Of a stretch of DNA of 64,000 nucleotides, positions 1 to 9,546 are shown one piece after another. The DNA comes from Cyanobium sp. ATX 6A2. GTDB lineage: Bacteria; Cyanobacteriota; Cyanobacteriia; PCC-6307; Cyanobiaceae. The DNA is taken from assembly GCF_024346355.1 (NCBI RefSeq), contig NZ_JAGQCU010000006.1, positions 1-64,000 of the forward strand. Direction: 5' to 3'. The position numbers and the translations under genes are program-made. The notes below the pieces were generated by a model. That model had not been told where the DNA came from. It saw nothing but the letters and a program-made list of their open reading frames with translations, and made no database searches. Position 1 is the first letter of the stretch; each line of letters starts with the position of its first letter.

Positions 1-341
1 GCAAGTTTCGGCTCCCAGAAAGGTGAAATCAGGCCAATCGAGGCTCAGATCCGCCAAAAATTGTTCATTCCGAGCAAATTGGAACCTTGGCCTCTCTTTC
101 AGGGCTCGTTGCCCAGAGGTTCCTTAAGCGACTGGTGTGCATTGCACATCCAGCGCTGGCAAGCGATCAAGAGGTTGTGCAAAAATCAAGGGGGCTGGGG
201 AAAGGAATCGTGGTCGAAGGCATCGCAGAATAGATCGCCTACAATCCGGGAGCAGAATTCAAGTGTGCAAAACTCAGCCAATGAAGCCCACCTGCCCAAA
301 CCACCCTCTCTATCCTCATCAAGCAACAAGGGAAAGCCTTC
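1..341. other. AT-richer non-coding stretch at left edge
   Basis: I see no convincing gene here. The short open frames on both strands are rich in Ser/Lys/Arg and show no recognisable domain. A purine-rich patch (aaggga) lies about 10 bases before the ATG at 342 and is a plausible ribosome binding site for the next gene. Confidence 0.5.
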
Positions 342-1316
342 ATGAACGCTGGTAATCCTGCGAACATACAATCGCAGAGGGAACTGGATTCCTATATTGA
401 TCGAGCCATCCGGTCATACAGTTCCTCTCGACAGTTCTTCACGTCTCTGAATCAGCTTATCACCAGAACAACCAGGCCTAGAAAGCCTGAGCTGGCTCTG
501 CATGGTATGGAGAGAATCCTGGCGGAGACAAGGCTTCCTGCTCATCTCGAGATTTATGTACTGATCAACAGCTGCTATACCTTTTTCAATACTTGCAGGC
601 CCGTGGATTCGGCTGCCGAGAGAAACGTGGCCAGGCTTGAGGAAGCGGTAGGCCTTTACAGCCAATACGCTCCCCGAAACAACAGGAGGGACAAGGTGGC
701 ACTTACCGCATCTTGCTACATGGTAAGGATCCATCACAGGCTCTATTCCCAAGCTTACGAGAGCCTTGAGGAGACAGTGACTCAAGGACTAGACTGGATA
801 AACCAGTTACCCGAAGAGCATCTGCATACCTATGCCTGCTGGAATGCCATGACAAACTTTATCCGGATTGGCGGCTGGGCTGCGGTCATGAAGCCGATCC
901 TTGAGCGCCAAGAGAGCTATACTTGGCATGCTATCCAAGGCTGCATTCAAAGAATTACAATCATACCCGCCTATACGAAGCTTAACATCAAACGAAAAGC
1001 CAGGGAAATACCAGTTATCAATCGAGAGAATATAGCTGCATCAAGAATTGCTTTGCTAGTTCTGAGGTACATAGAGGCCTTGAAAGGAGGCCAAAGAGAA
1101 AAGTCTCGCATATCCGAAGCCATGTATGTTCTGGGCAGCCGATGCATACGCCCAGAAGGCAGAAGTGCAAAGAATAATGTTCTATACGGCAACATCCTGG
1201 CACTGATTTCAGCTCGCGGGCTTCCATCTATCCCCACCGAAAGAATGGGCTATTGTTCTGACTTCTGGGATGATCTTTGTGGCTACTCCTCATTGGAATG
1301 GCGTGGGGCCGACTAG
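342..1316 (+). CDS. hypothetical protein, 324 aa, orphan
   Basis: Not recognised. The product is soluble-looking, with no signal peptide or membrane segment, and is predicted to be mostly helical. It has a spread of Trp, Tyr and Cys residues (Cys near 78, 83, 124 and 165). The alternation of short amphipathic helices in residues 40-290 faintly resembles helical repeat proteins, but no TPR consensus can be assigned. The ATG at 342 is supported by an aaggga patch upstream. It sits in the AT-rich left-hand segment and reads toward a glycosyltransferase 174 bases downstream, so a role in the same envelope-glycan locus is possible, but this is inferred only from position. Codon use differs clearly from the GC-rich core genes to the right, as expected of transferred DNA. 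Confidence 0.6.
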   Translation: MNAGNPANIQSQRELDSYIDRAIRSYSSSRQFFTSLNQLITRTTRPRKPELALHGMERILAETRLPAHLEIYVLINSCYTFFNTCRPVDSAAERNVARLEEAVGLYSQYAPRNNRRDKVALTASCYMVRIHHRLYSQAYESLEETVTQGLDWINQLPEEHLHTYACWNAMTNFIRIGGWAAVMKPILERQESYTWHAIQGCIQRITIIPAYTKLNIKRKAREIPVINRENIAASRIALLVLRYIEALKGGQREKSRISEAMYVLGSRCIRPEGRSAKNNVLYGNILALISARGLPSIPTERMGYCSDFWDDLCGYSSLEWRGAD

Positions 1317-1490
1317 AGTCAACCAGGCCATCCCTAAACTCCTTACAAGGAAGAGTTCATCGGCAAGTCTCAACATGAAGGAAGGCCAGACTTGGCCAGC
1401 CTTGTGGCCTATGGTAGCTGAGTCAATTACCCATGATAGCGACCACAGGTCTTGTTTTGCATTTTAATTTGATACAGTGTCAAAGGTAGA

Positions 1491-2873
1491 ATGAACACCA
1501 GAATGATACTAGATAGCAACAGTTATAAGCCACTCTCCTGGAGGCAGCTGAAAAAAATAAGGCTCTGCAGCCACGGGAAAAGACTGATGGAGTCAGGAGA
1601 GTCTGTTCGGGCTTATATTATATTTGACTGGCTTATAGAACGACATTCAGAATGCGCTGAGTACCAGTATTGTCTCGCCCGTTGCAGAACAGAGCTCATC
1701 AGAGAATACAAGAATCTATCCAGCCAAGACAGGCTGTTTCGAACACGCCGACATTCAAGAGAATCTCTTGACGTGAGACTGGTGAGCATGTTAATACCGA
1801 TTATAGACAGAGATTGCATGGAACTGCTTTTAGAGATAATACATGGTTTTAGGAACCCATGCTTTGCAGTTCCATTGGAGGCCAATTGGCATAGTCGACA
1901 ACGAGATATAGACAGATGGACACACCTGATGACTAGATATCTGAACCTCTTTTCAACACCTGCTCAAGAGCTTGCTGTCACGAGAATAAGTTCAGCGAAT
2001 GCAACACCAATGCATATCCTAGAATTACTGAACATTGAAACTAGCATTGCTCGTCGAGAATCATCACGGCCTGGCACGCAAATCAGTATCATCATGTCCG
2101 CATACAATGCGGAATACACAATAGCCTACGCAATCCAGTCTTTACTGAATCAGGTTTATACGGACTTTGAGCTGCTAATTGTTGATGACAGCAGCACCGA
2201 TCAAACGCAGACTATAATCAGGAAGTTTGCACAGTCTGACCAGAGAATCATACCAATACTGCTTACAGAGAATAGGGGAGCCTACGCCTGTCGAAATATA
2301 GCTCTATCCAGGGCATCTGGCACTTTTATCACAACTCATGATGCCGATGACTTTTGCCATCCATTACGATTGAGCCTTCAAGCTGAGTTTCTTGAACAGG
2401 ACGCGAATAGAGTGGCTGTCATCAGTCAATGGCTGCGCATCAAAGAGAACGGCGAAATCATTTATCACAATAAAAGGGGGGGCGACTTTCTCCATGGTGG
2501 ACTTGCAACAATGATGTACCGACACGAAATTGTCGCTACGATTGGTTTTTATGATGAAGTCAGATATTCTGCCGATACGGAATATCTATTCCGTATCCGT
2601 TCTCTTTATGGGCATGATTCAGTGGGTATTCTTCGAAAGCCTTTGGTGCTAGCGGCAGCTAATAACTATAGTCTTACGACAGCCAGGGAATCCTATACCG
2701 ATAGTTTTCTTGGGGACTGCAAGAGCCGATCAGAGTATCGACATTCCTGGGAACATTGGCACCAAGAAGAAAGCCCAAGACTCTATCTCTCGATGAATCC
2801 AGTCACCAGACCATTTCCTGCTCCGGAAGAGATGCTGTCAAAGCATAACTCCAGGAATAATTTGAATGCATAG
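1491..2873 (+). CDS. family 2 glycosyltransferase with N-terminal extension
   Basis: Probably transfers a sugar from a nucleotide-sugar to a surface glycan at the inner face of the cytoplasmic membrane. Residues 198-330 form a GT-A fold. An SIIMSAYNAE start leads into the helix AIQSLLNQVY, then VDDSSTD (231-237), ENRGAYACRN (260-269) and the metal-binding DADD motif (284-287). The first about 190 residues are a separate helical region with no recognised domain, so the protein (460 aa) is longer than a minimal GT2. No membrane segments are visible. The ATG at 1491 is preceded by an aagg patch. The convergent neighbour is an RgpF-like gene, which supports a polysaccharide locus. Base composition is AT-rich compared with DNA beyond 4650. 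The family is secure; donor and acceptor are unknown. Confidence 0.85.
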   Translation: MNTRMILDSNSYKPLSWRQLKKIRLCSHGKRLMESGESVRAYIIFDWLIERHSECAEYQYCLARCRTELIREYKNLSSQDRLFRTRRHSRESLDVRLVSMLIPIIDRDCMELLLEIIHGFRNPCFAVPLEANWHSRQRDIDRWTHLMTRYLNLFSTPAQELAVTRISSANATPMHILELLNIETSIARRESSRPGTQISIIMSAYNAEYTIAYAIQSLLNQVYTDFELLIVDDSSTDQTQTIIRKFAQSDQRIIPILLTENRGAYACRNIALSRASGTFITTHDADDFCHPLRLSLQAEFLEQDANRVAVISQWLRIKENGEIIYHNKRGGDFLHGGLATMMYRHEIVATIGFYDEVRYSADTEYLFRIRSLYGHDSVGILRKPLVLAAANNYSLTTARESYTDSFLGDCKSRSEYRHSWEHWHQEESPRLYLSMNPVTRPFPAPEEMLSKHNSRNNLNA

Positions 2874-2963
2874 GATAGGATCCCTGCGGACACAATCAAA
2901 CATTACATTGCAATGATGGGTGCGACTGTAGTTCAATTGGCTTGAAAGAGAATGGAAGAGCTG

Positions 2964-4127
2964 CTATGGCCTGGAAGCAAAGACTAGGCGATTTAAAACA
3001 TGGAGATCCGACCAGCTTGGTATCTCAACTTCAAGCGACCTGAGTACAGGCATTAGCATAGAGCAGGCAGATCTGGCATGGCAGTGATTATGGGGCTGAT
3101 AATTCTCTAACAACTCTCTCTTTATAAACATAAATCTATTCAAAAGAAGGAGAGCCCAACATGCCTGGGACATATTCGCTTGTAGTCCAGGCTTAGACCA
3201 CCATTCCGTCATAAACGACGGATGTATCGATCCAGCCCAGGAACCAGGAAGAGAATCTGGGAAGCATTTCTTACTAATGTTATCTTGAATATCCATCCGC
3301 AGCGACTCCATGGCAGCGAATGTATCTGTACATGGAAGATGTAAATGTTCAAATAGTGACGTGGCACTATAACCATTTTTGAGGACAAAACTGCAAAGCC
3401 CAAGCTCACCGTTCTTGATGGCGTAGTCACGGGCTTTCATCTTCGATTGTTGCACGGAAAGGCCTAACCAGTATCGCTTCAAGTAGTTGTCAAGATCTGA
3501 CGAGCAGAATAGCCGCGCCGAAAAGCTATAGAAATAGCTCTGAATATGATAAGTACGCTGCTCAAAAGAAGATGTCACCCCCAGGAGATCAATATCATTC
3601 TCTGGCTCCGCGAGGCGATCTAGGATTGGGTCGTGGCCAAAGCCTTTACTGGCAATATTAATGAGACTGCTATTGATAATAACATAACGAGTATCAGTTA
3701 AGAGCCCATGCTTCGCGAGAGACTCTCTGGCATCTCTGAGGGCTCCAAAGTCATACCCTATGTTTTCTCGTTGGATGTAGACACACTCAAAATCACCTAG
3801 GTGTTTCTTGGCACGACTGGGCCTCGCACTTGAAACGACTAAAACCCGATAACCGCAGGCTTGGGCGGACTGAATCAGCTGAATATATCCAGGCGCAAAA
3901 AATTCACTTGGATGATAGTGAAGAAAGATAATCGTGGCTGGCGCGGGCCGCGTGGCTAGTTTGGCAAGTCCAATTGCCTTAATGACAGCACTCGTATTAT
4001 TAGGTCCGCTTGGGTCACTGCCCCAAGTCCTCACATGCACAGAAGGAAGGGCTTTTCTTGCCCTCCCGATTAATCGCTTGAACAGCTTCCCTAGAGACAT
4101 CGCCATTGAAATGATGTTACTCGCCAT
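2964..4127 (-). CDS. rhamnan synthesis F (RgpF)-like protein
   Basis: Likely a glycosyltransferase-type enzyme of cell-surface polysaccharide assembly. Residues 65-135 carry the pattern of the RgpF family (PF05045): IIFLHYHP, then a Rossmann-like strand RVLVVSS, and the signature ENIGYDFGALRDA at 121-133. VIINSSL follows around 148-154 and a region discussing a second acidic site (NDIDLLGVTSS) after it. RgpF proteins were first described in streptococcal rhamnose-glucose polysaccharide synthesis; the exact acceptor here is not predictable. The protein (387 aa) lacks a signal peptide. It is convergent with the GT2 gene, with 90 bases between the stop codons. The AT-rich composition matches the GT2 and orphan genes, so all three probably arrived together. 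Confidence 0.75.
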   Translation of the reverse strand: MASNIISMAMSLGKLFKRLIGRARKALPSVHVRTWGSDPSGPNNTSAVIKAIGLAKLATRPAPATIIFLHYHPSEFFAPGYIQLIQSAQACGYRVLVVSSARPSRAKKHLGDFECVYIQRENIGYDFGALRDARESLAKHGLLTDTRYVIINSSLINIASKGFGHDPILDRLAEPENDIDLLGVTSSFEQRTYHIQSYFYSFSARLFCSSDLDNYLKRYWLGLSVQQSKMKARDYAIKNGELGLCSFVLKNGYSATSLFEHLHLPCTDTFAAMESLRMDIQDNISKKCFPDSLPGSWAGSIHPSFMTEWWSKPGLQANMSQACWALLLLNRFMFIKRELLENYQPHNHCHARSACSMLMPVLRSLEVEIPSWSDLHVLNRLVFASRP

Positions 4128-4653
4128 CTTAGAATGAAGGTCATTATCTTATCCATCGACCGATCTAGCCACTGGATAACGTTCGTGAATAGCAGCATCT
4201 CAGCATGGCCAATAACACGTAGCAATTGAACTCAACATAGAGAATGATAGGGATAGTTGATACTGGACGGGGGGAGATCGGCAGGAATGAATGCCTGAAG
4301 GTGTTGGTTGATCAGTTCGTGAGATGCAATGCAGCCAGTATAAGCTGCTCTTTGTTAGCTTGTCTTGGAGAGCAGCTATCAACTCTCAATCTGGCTCCGG
4401 CCTCGGCCTCAAGCTGTTTCGGGTAGGCTCGCCTTCACATGGCTCTGGCAATCACTCAGGCATCTAAGAACTCCGGATGACCCATGTTTACTGTAAGTGG
4501 CTCACGAATAACGGGCAACCCTCTCCATGGGAACTCAAGCCTAGTTGGCTGGCTGATGACTGAGCTTCAGTACGCTGTTGGAGCTCTCAGATTGGTCACT
4601 ACAGCGATGCCAGTTGCTGAAGCGGAGCGGCCGCTTGCTCCCCCATCCCGGTC
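4128..4653. other. intergenic transition between AT-rich island and GC-rich core
   Basis: 526 bases with no gene I can support. Two short antiparallel open frames near 4200-4426 overlap each other and show no domain. Composition changes across the stretch from AT-rich (left) to the strongly GC-rich DNA that begins at about 4620. It would be expected to contain the promoter of the minus-strand RgpF-like gene (start at 4127) and of the plus-strand OsmC gene (start at 4654), but no clear promoter motif was identified. Confidence 0.5.
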
Positions 4654-5061
4654 ATGACAACTATTTTATGCCGTTACGACGGCGGCATGCGCTGTATCGC
4701 CGAACACGGACCATCCGGCAGCGTGCTCACTACCGACCCTCCCACCGACAACGCTGGTCGAGGGGAGTGCTTTTCACCCACCGACCTGGTGGCCACTGCC
4801 CTGGCCACTTGCCTGCTGACGGTGATGGGCATCGTGGCGGAGCGCCACGGTTGGCCGCTGGACGGGGCCGCTGCCCGGGTGACAAAAACGATGAGCAGTG
4901 AACCGCCACGGCGCATCGCCGCCCTAGAGGTGTGGGTGAGCCTGCCGAGGGGCCTGGATGTCAACCAGAGGCACGCTCTACAGCGGGCGGCAGAGGGCTG
5001 TCCGGTGAAGGCCAGCCTGGAGGAGGCAATCCACATGACTCTGCACTGGGAACTGATCTGA
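4654..5061 (+). CDS. OsmC family peroxiredoxin
   Basis: A thiol-dependent hydroperoxide reductase of the OsmC/Ohr superfamily acting in the cytoplasm. The 135-residue length is normal for the family. The two catalytic cysteines are visible: Cys53 in the helix ALATCLLTVMG and Cys116 in AAEGCPVKASL. The core motif FSPTDLVATALATC is typical of the YhfA/OsmC branch rather than of Ohr. The ATG at 4654 follows a GC-rich leader. It lies 38 bases before the remains of a peroxiredoxin-like gene, so the pair may once have formed a small peroxide-detoxifying unit. Regulation is not evident. Confidence 0.88.
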   Translation: MTTILCRYDGGMRCIAEHGPSGSVLTTDPPTDNAGRGECFSPTDLVATALATCLLTVMGIVAERHGWPLDGAAARVTKTMSSEPPRRIAALEVWVSLPRGLDVNQRHALQRAAEGCPVKASLEEAIHMTLHWELI

Positions 5062-5099
5062 ACGCAGAGACACCTGAGGAGGGCGAGGCGAACAGAGAC

Positions 5100-5709
5100 A
5101 GGAGGATAGTCCCGGAGGCGCTGCGCCCCTGCCTGGCTGTCAGTGGAGGCCTGCGGCGGCTGGTGATCCTGATGGGACAGCTGGGGGGTTTTGACAGCCT
5201 CGAATACTCCCAGGCCCTCGTGCCGGCCTGCAGGTGATCGCCATCGGCAACGCCGCCTGCCGGGAGCTCTTCTGTGCCTTCACCGGCCCGCCCACAGGCC
5301 AGATGCAGATGGACCCGGAGCTGCATTGCGCCATGGGTGTGGAGGAAGGCCTGACGCCGCCCATCGGTCCCTGGACCAATCTGCTGCTGATGTGCGCCGG
5401 CGTCGGCTTCCCGGCACCCTGACCGAGGTGCTGTGCGGCTAACGGGGTGATCGCCGCGCTCCCCAGCGCGTCAGGGCCGGAGACAGCATCCACATCGTCG
5501 CCCTTCCGCCCCTACCGGGATCCCTGTTCAACAGTGCCGGCGGCATGGGCAACCAGCGGCCCCTCACACAGAGCGTGGGCACCTGGCTGCTCGATGCCCA
5601 AGACAGGATGCCATTGGAGCAGCGCGATCAGGGTCTGCTGGGCTTCTCGGCCAACCTGCACTAATCCTTGCAGTTCCTCGAACAACACCTCGCCGCCCCG
5701 GCAGGATGA
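5100..5709 (+). pseudogene. decayed peroxiredoxin-like (AhpC/TSA superfamily) gene
   Basis: Three plus-strand frames together give one broken protein. Frame 3 (about 5100-5235) reads RRLVILMGQLGGFDSLEYSQ. Frame 2 (about 5230-5420) reads VIAIGNAACRELFCAFTGPP and LLLMCAGVGFP. Frame 1 continues with GTLTEVLCG, then RGDRRAPQRV, LPPLPGSLF, GTWLLDA, RDQGLLGFSANLH and SLQFLEQHLAAPAG. This order matches a cyanobacterial peroxiredoxin-like family that I recall from picocyanobacterial genomes. The copy has two frame changes, an in-frame TAA at 5440-5442, another TAA at 5662-5664, and apparent deletions (the stretch normally between QRP and LTQ is missing). The terminal TGA is at 5707-5709. The family identification is from memory and would need a profile search; the broken state is seen directly. 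Confidence 0.7.
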
Positions 5710-5737
5710 GCCGCACTGCCCGGGGAGGCGCGTAGCC

Positions 5738-6814
5738 ATGGGCCAGCGCCACCGTGCTCTGGTGATCGCCTTGGCGCTGACGCTCGTCGGGGCGGGTGCC
5801 CTGTGGCTGCGACTGCGCAACCAGCAGGGTCCGCCGGTGTTCGCCAGCGGCAATGGCCGCCTGGAGGCCGTGGAGGTGGATGTGGCCACCCGCAGCGCCG
5901 GCCGCCTGCTGCGGGTGGAGGTGCAGGAGGGCGACGCGGTGCAGGCCGGCCAGGTGCTGGCCCGCATGGACACCGCCAGCCTGGAGGCCCAGCTGCTGGA
6001 GGCCAGGGCCGAGCTGCTGCGGGAGCAGACACGCATCGCCACGGCCCGCAGCCTGGTGGAGCAGCGCCAGGCGCAGCGGCGCGCGGCGAGCCAGGTGATC
6101 GAGCAGCGCCTGGCCGAGCGCGACCTCGCCGAGTTGCGCTTCCAGCGCTCCAGCCAGCTGGTGCGCTCCGGAGCTCTGGCCCGCGAGGTGTTCGACAACG
6201 ACCGCTCCCGCCTGGCGGGCGCCGAGGCGGCCCTCAGCCAGGCCCAGGCCGATACGGCCGCCGGCCGCGCGGCGGTGGCGGCGGCGACCGGTGAGGTGCT
6301 GGCCGCCGAGGCCGCCGTGGAGGCCGCCCGGGCCCGGATTCAGCGGCTGCAGAGCGACATCGCTGAGGCGCTGCTCACCGCACCGATCAGCGGCCGGGTG
6401 CAGATCCGCATCGCCGAACCGGGCGAGGTGCTGGCCGCGGGAGGTCGGGTGCTGAACCTGCTCGACCTCAGCGACCTGCACATGACCTTCTTCCTGCCCA
6501 CGCGGGAGGCGGGCCAGCTGCGGCTCGGCGCCGAGGCGCGCCTGATCCTGGATGCGGCTCCCGATCTGGTGATCCCCGCCCGGATCACCTACGTGGCCAG
6601 CGGCTCCCAGTTCACGCCCCGCACGGTGGAAACCAGCAGCGAGCGGGAGAAGCTGATGTTCCGCGTCAAGGCTCAGGTGGATCCGGCGTTGGTGCAGCGC
6701 TACGCCAGTGCCGCCAAGAGCGGCCTGCCGGGGGTGGCCTGGGTGCGGCTGGATCCGGCTGTGCCCTGGCCCCGGCATCTGCAGGTGCGCCTGCCCGCGC
6801 CGGCGGCGCCATGA
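5738..6814 (+). CDS. HlyD-family membrane fusion (adaptor) protein of ABC exporter
   Basis: Periplasmic adaptor that links the ABC transporter encoded by the next two genes to the cell envelope. It is 358 aa from the ATG at 5738, preceded by ggaggcg; longer open-frame versions run into the upstream pseudogene and are rejected. Residues 7-23 form a single N-terminal membrane anchor. Then comes a biotinyl-lipoyl-like half (GRLEAVEVDVATRSAGR ... VQEGDAVQAGQVLARMD), an Ala/Arg/Gln-rich coiled-coil hairpin at about 75-215, the second lipoyl half (LLTAPISGRVQIRIAEPGE) and a beta-barrel domain. This matches the YhiI/YbhG adaptor type. Its stop overlaps the following start in ATGA (6811-6814), indicating translational coupling. 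Confidence 0.9.
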   Translation: MGQRHRALVIALALTLVGAGALWLRLRNQQGPPVFASGNGRLEAVEVDVATRSAGRLLRVEVQEGDAVQAGQVLARMDTASLEAQLLEARAELLREQTRIATARSLVEQRQAQRRAASQVIEQRLAERDLAELRFQRSSQLVRSGALAREVFDNDRSRLAGAEAALSQAQADTAAGRAAVAAATGEVLAAEAAVEAARARIQRLQSDIAEALLTAPISGRVQIRIAEPGEVLAAGGRVLNLLDLSDLHMTFFLPTREAGQLRLGAEARLILDAAPDLVIPARITYVASGSQFTPRTVETSSEREKLMFRVKAQVDPALVQRYASAAKSGLPGVAWVRLDPAVPWPRHLQVRLPAPAAP

Positions 6815-9543
6815 GCCAGCCCGTCGTGCGCTGCAGCAACCTGGCCCTGCGCTACGGCCGCAGGCAGGCCCTGGACGGCGTGGGCTTCGAGCTGGGGGCA
6901 GGGGAGCTGCTGGGGCTGATCGGCCCCGACGGCGTGGGCAAATCCAGCCTGCTGGGCCTGATCGCCGGGGCCCGGCGCCTGCAGCGCGGCCAGCTGCAGG
7001 TGTTCGGCGGCGACATGGCGCGAGGGGAACACCGGCGCGCCATCTGCCAGCGCATCGCCTACCTGCCCCAGGGGCTGGGTCGCCATCTCCACGCCAGCCT
7101 CACGGTGGAGGAAAACCTGCGCAGCTTCGCGGCCCTGTTCGGGCTGGCGCGACAGGAGCGAAACCGGCGCTGCACCGCCCTGCTGGCCAGCACCGGGCTG
7201 GCCCCGTTCCGCCACCGACGCGCCGGCCAGCTCTCGGGGGGAATGAAGCAGAAGCTGGGCCTGTGCTGCGCCTTGGTGCACGACCCCGACCTGCTGTTAC
7301 TCGACGAGCCCACCACCGGCGTGGATCCGCTGGCGCGGCAGCAGTTCTGGCAGCTGATCGCCGGCATACGCCACGCCCAGCCGGCGCTGGCCGTGCTCGT
7401 GGCCACGGCCACCATGGAGGAGGCTGCCGACTTCGATCGGCTGCTGGCCCTCGATGGCGGGCGGGTACTGGCCGACGCCAGTCCGGCTGAGCTGCTCGCC
7501 CGCACCGCCAGCGCCAGCCTCGAGCAGGCCTTCATCGCCCTGCTGCCGCTCGAGCGGCGGCAACGGCACCGGCCCGTGCTGATCCCCCCTGCGCGACAGG
7601 GGGCGGCGGAGGTGGTGATCGCAGCCCGCGGCCTCAGCCGCCGGTTCGGGGAGTTCATGGCGGTGGACGGGGTGGACCTGCGCATCGAGCGCGGCGAAAT
7701 CTTCGGCTTCGTGGGCTCCAACGGCTGCGGCAAAACCACCACCATGAAGATGCTCACGGGCCTGCTGCCGGCCTCCGGTGGCCAGGCCTGGCTGCTGGGC
7801 CGGCCCGTCCGCGCCGACGACCTCGACACCCGCCGCCGGGTGGGCTACGTGTCCCAGACCTTTTCGCTCTACGGCGAACTGAGCGTGCGCCAGAACCTGA
7901 TGCTGCACGCCCGGCTGTTCGGCCTTCCCGCCACCGGGCGGCAGGCCCGGGTGCGGGATCTGCTGGAGCGGTTCGATCTGCTGGCCGTGGCCGACACACG
8001 TCCCACCGCCCTGCCCCAGGGCCACCGCCAGCGGCTGGCGCTGGCGGTGGCCCTGATCCAGCAGCCGGAGGTGCTGATCCTCGATGAACCCACCTCAGGG
8101 GTGGATCCGGTGGCTCGCGAGGCGTTCTGGCAGGAGCTGATCCAGCTCTCCCGCCAGGAGAAGGTCACGATCTTCATCTCCACCCACTTCGTCAACGAGG
8201 CAGCCCGCTGCGATCGGCTGTCGCTGATGCACGCCGGCCGCGTGCTGGTGAGCGCCACCCCGGCGGAGCTGGCGCGGCAGCGGGGCGGCGGCTCCCTGGA
8301 GCAGGCCTTCCTGGCGATCCTCAGGGACGCCAGCGACGCCACTGCAGGGGAACCGGCCGCAACCCCGTCAGCGTCGATACCGATGGCAGTCGGGTGGCGT
8401 GGGCAGGCCAGCGGCTTCAGCCTGCAGAGGCTGGCCAGCATCGCCGGGCGGGAGACGCTGGAGCTGCGCCGCGATCCGCTGCGGGCGGTGCTGGCCCTGG
8501 CGGGCAGCCTGCTGCTGATGGTGGTGATGGGGCTGGGGATCAGCTTCGACGTGGAGCAGCTTTCGTTTGCGGTGCTCGACCACGACGGCACCAGCCTCAG
8601 CCGCGATTACGCGGACACCCTGGCGGGCTCGCGCTACTTCTCCGCGACTCCTCCCCTGCGCGATCACCGGGATCTGGATCGTCGCCTGGAAAGCGGACGC
8701 CTCAGCCTGGCCCTGGAGTTCCCGCCGCGTTTCGGGCGGGCCATCCTGCGCAGCAGTCCGGCGTCGATCGGCGTGTGGATCGATGGCGCCATGCCCCAGC
8801 GGGCGGAAACGGCCCGCGGCTACCTGCAGGGCATGCATGGCCTGTGGCTGAGGGAGCTGGGCGAGCGGGAGGGGGCACGGGCCAGGCCGAGCGGCGAGCC
8901 TGTGAAGGTGGAGACGCGCTTCCGCTACAACCCGGAGCTGCGCAGCCTCACGGCCATGGTGCCGACGATGATCCCGCTGCTGCTGCTGTTGTTGCCGGCC
9001 ATGCTCACCGCCCTCTCGGTGGTGCGCGAGAAGGAGCTGGGCTCGGTGGTGAACCTCTACGTCACGCCGCTGACGCGGCTGGAGTTTCTGCTGGGCAAGC
9101 AGTTGCCCTATGCAGTCCTGGGGCTGGTGAACTTCCTGCTGCTGGCCCTGGTGGCCACCACCGTGCTGGGGGTGCCGCTGCGCGGCAGCCTGGCCGCCGC
9201 CACGCTTGCCGCCGGGCTCTACGTGGGGGCAGCCACGGGCTTCGGGCTGCTGGTGTCGTCATTCATGCCCAGCCAGATCTCGGCGATCTTCGGCACGGCC
9301 GTGCTCACGATCCTGCCGGCCCTGTCCTTCTCAGGGGTGTTCGATCCTGTGAGTTCCCTCACCGGCCTCAGCGCCTGGATCAGCCGCGTCTACCCCACCA
9401 CCCACTTCCTCACGATCACCCAGGGCACGTTCCTCAAGGGCCTGGGTTTCGATGGGCTGGCCGGAGCGTTCCTGCCGCTGCTGCTGGCGATTCCGGTGTT
9501 GCTGGGGCTGAGCGTGCTCTGTCTGCGGCCCCAGGAGGCCTGA
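6811..9543 (+). CDS. rbbA: ABC exporter: two ATPase domains fused to an ABC-2 permease (RbbA/YhiH type)
   Basis: A 910-residue fusion. ATPase domain 1 (about 5-230) has Walker A GPDGVGKSS, signature LSGGMKQKL and Walker B LLLLDEPTTGVDP. ATPase domain 2 (about 265-490) has Walker A GSNGCGKTTT, a degenerate signature LPQGHRQRL and Walker B VLILDEPTSGVDP. Residues about 535-905 form an ABC-2 permease with one N-terminal helix, a large extracytoplasmic loop and a cluster of about five helices after 715 (LLLLLLPAMLTALSVV onward). E. coli RbbA has the same architecture and was named for ribosome association, but the genomic context (HlyD adaptor before, permease after) argues for an exporter. It overlaps the adaptor gene by four bases and is followed after three bases by its partner. 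Substrate unknown. Confidence 0.9.
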   Translation: MSQPVVRCSNLALRYGRRQALDGVGFELGAGELLGLIGPDGVGKSSLLGLIAGARRLQRGQLQVFGGDMARGEHRRAICQRIAYLPQGLGRHLHASLTVEENLRSFAALFGLARQERNRRCTALLASTGLAPFRHRRAGQLSGGMKQKLGLCCALVHDPDLLLLDEPTTGVDPLARQQFWQLIAGIRHAQPALAVLVATATMEEAADFDRLLALDGGRVLADASPAELLARTASASLEQAFIALLPLERRQRHRPVLIPPARQGAAEVVIAARGLSRRFGEFMAVDGVDLRIERGEIFGFVGSNGCGKTTTMKMLTGLLPASGGQAWLLGRPVRADDLDTRRRVGYVSQTFSLYGELSVRQNLMLHARLFGLPATGRQARVRDLLERFDLLAVADTRPTALPQGHRQRLALAVALIQQPEVLILDEPTSGVDPVAREAFWQELIQLSRQEKVTIFISTHFVNEAARCDRLSLMHAGRVLVSATPAELARQRGGGSLEQAFLAILRDASDATAGEPAATPSASIPMAVGWRGQASGFSLQRLASIAGRETLELRRDPLRAVLALAGSLLLMVVMGLGISFDVEQLSFAVLDHDGTSLSRDYADTLAGSRYFSATPPLRDHRDLDRRLESGRLSLALEFPPRFGRAILRSSPASIGVWIDGAMPQRAETARGYLQGMHGLWLRELGEREGARARPSGEPVKVETRFRYNPELRSLTAMVPTMIPLLLLLLPAMLTALSVVREKELGSVVNLYVTPLTRLEFLLGKQLPYAVLGLVNFLLLALVATTVLGVPLRGSLAAATLAAGLYVGAATGFGLLVSSFMPSQISAIFGTAVLTILPALSFSGVFDPVSSLTGLSAWISRVYPTTHFLTITQGTFLKGLGFDGLAGAFLPLLLAIPVLLGLSVLCLRPQEA

Positions 9544-9546
9544 GCG

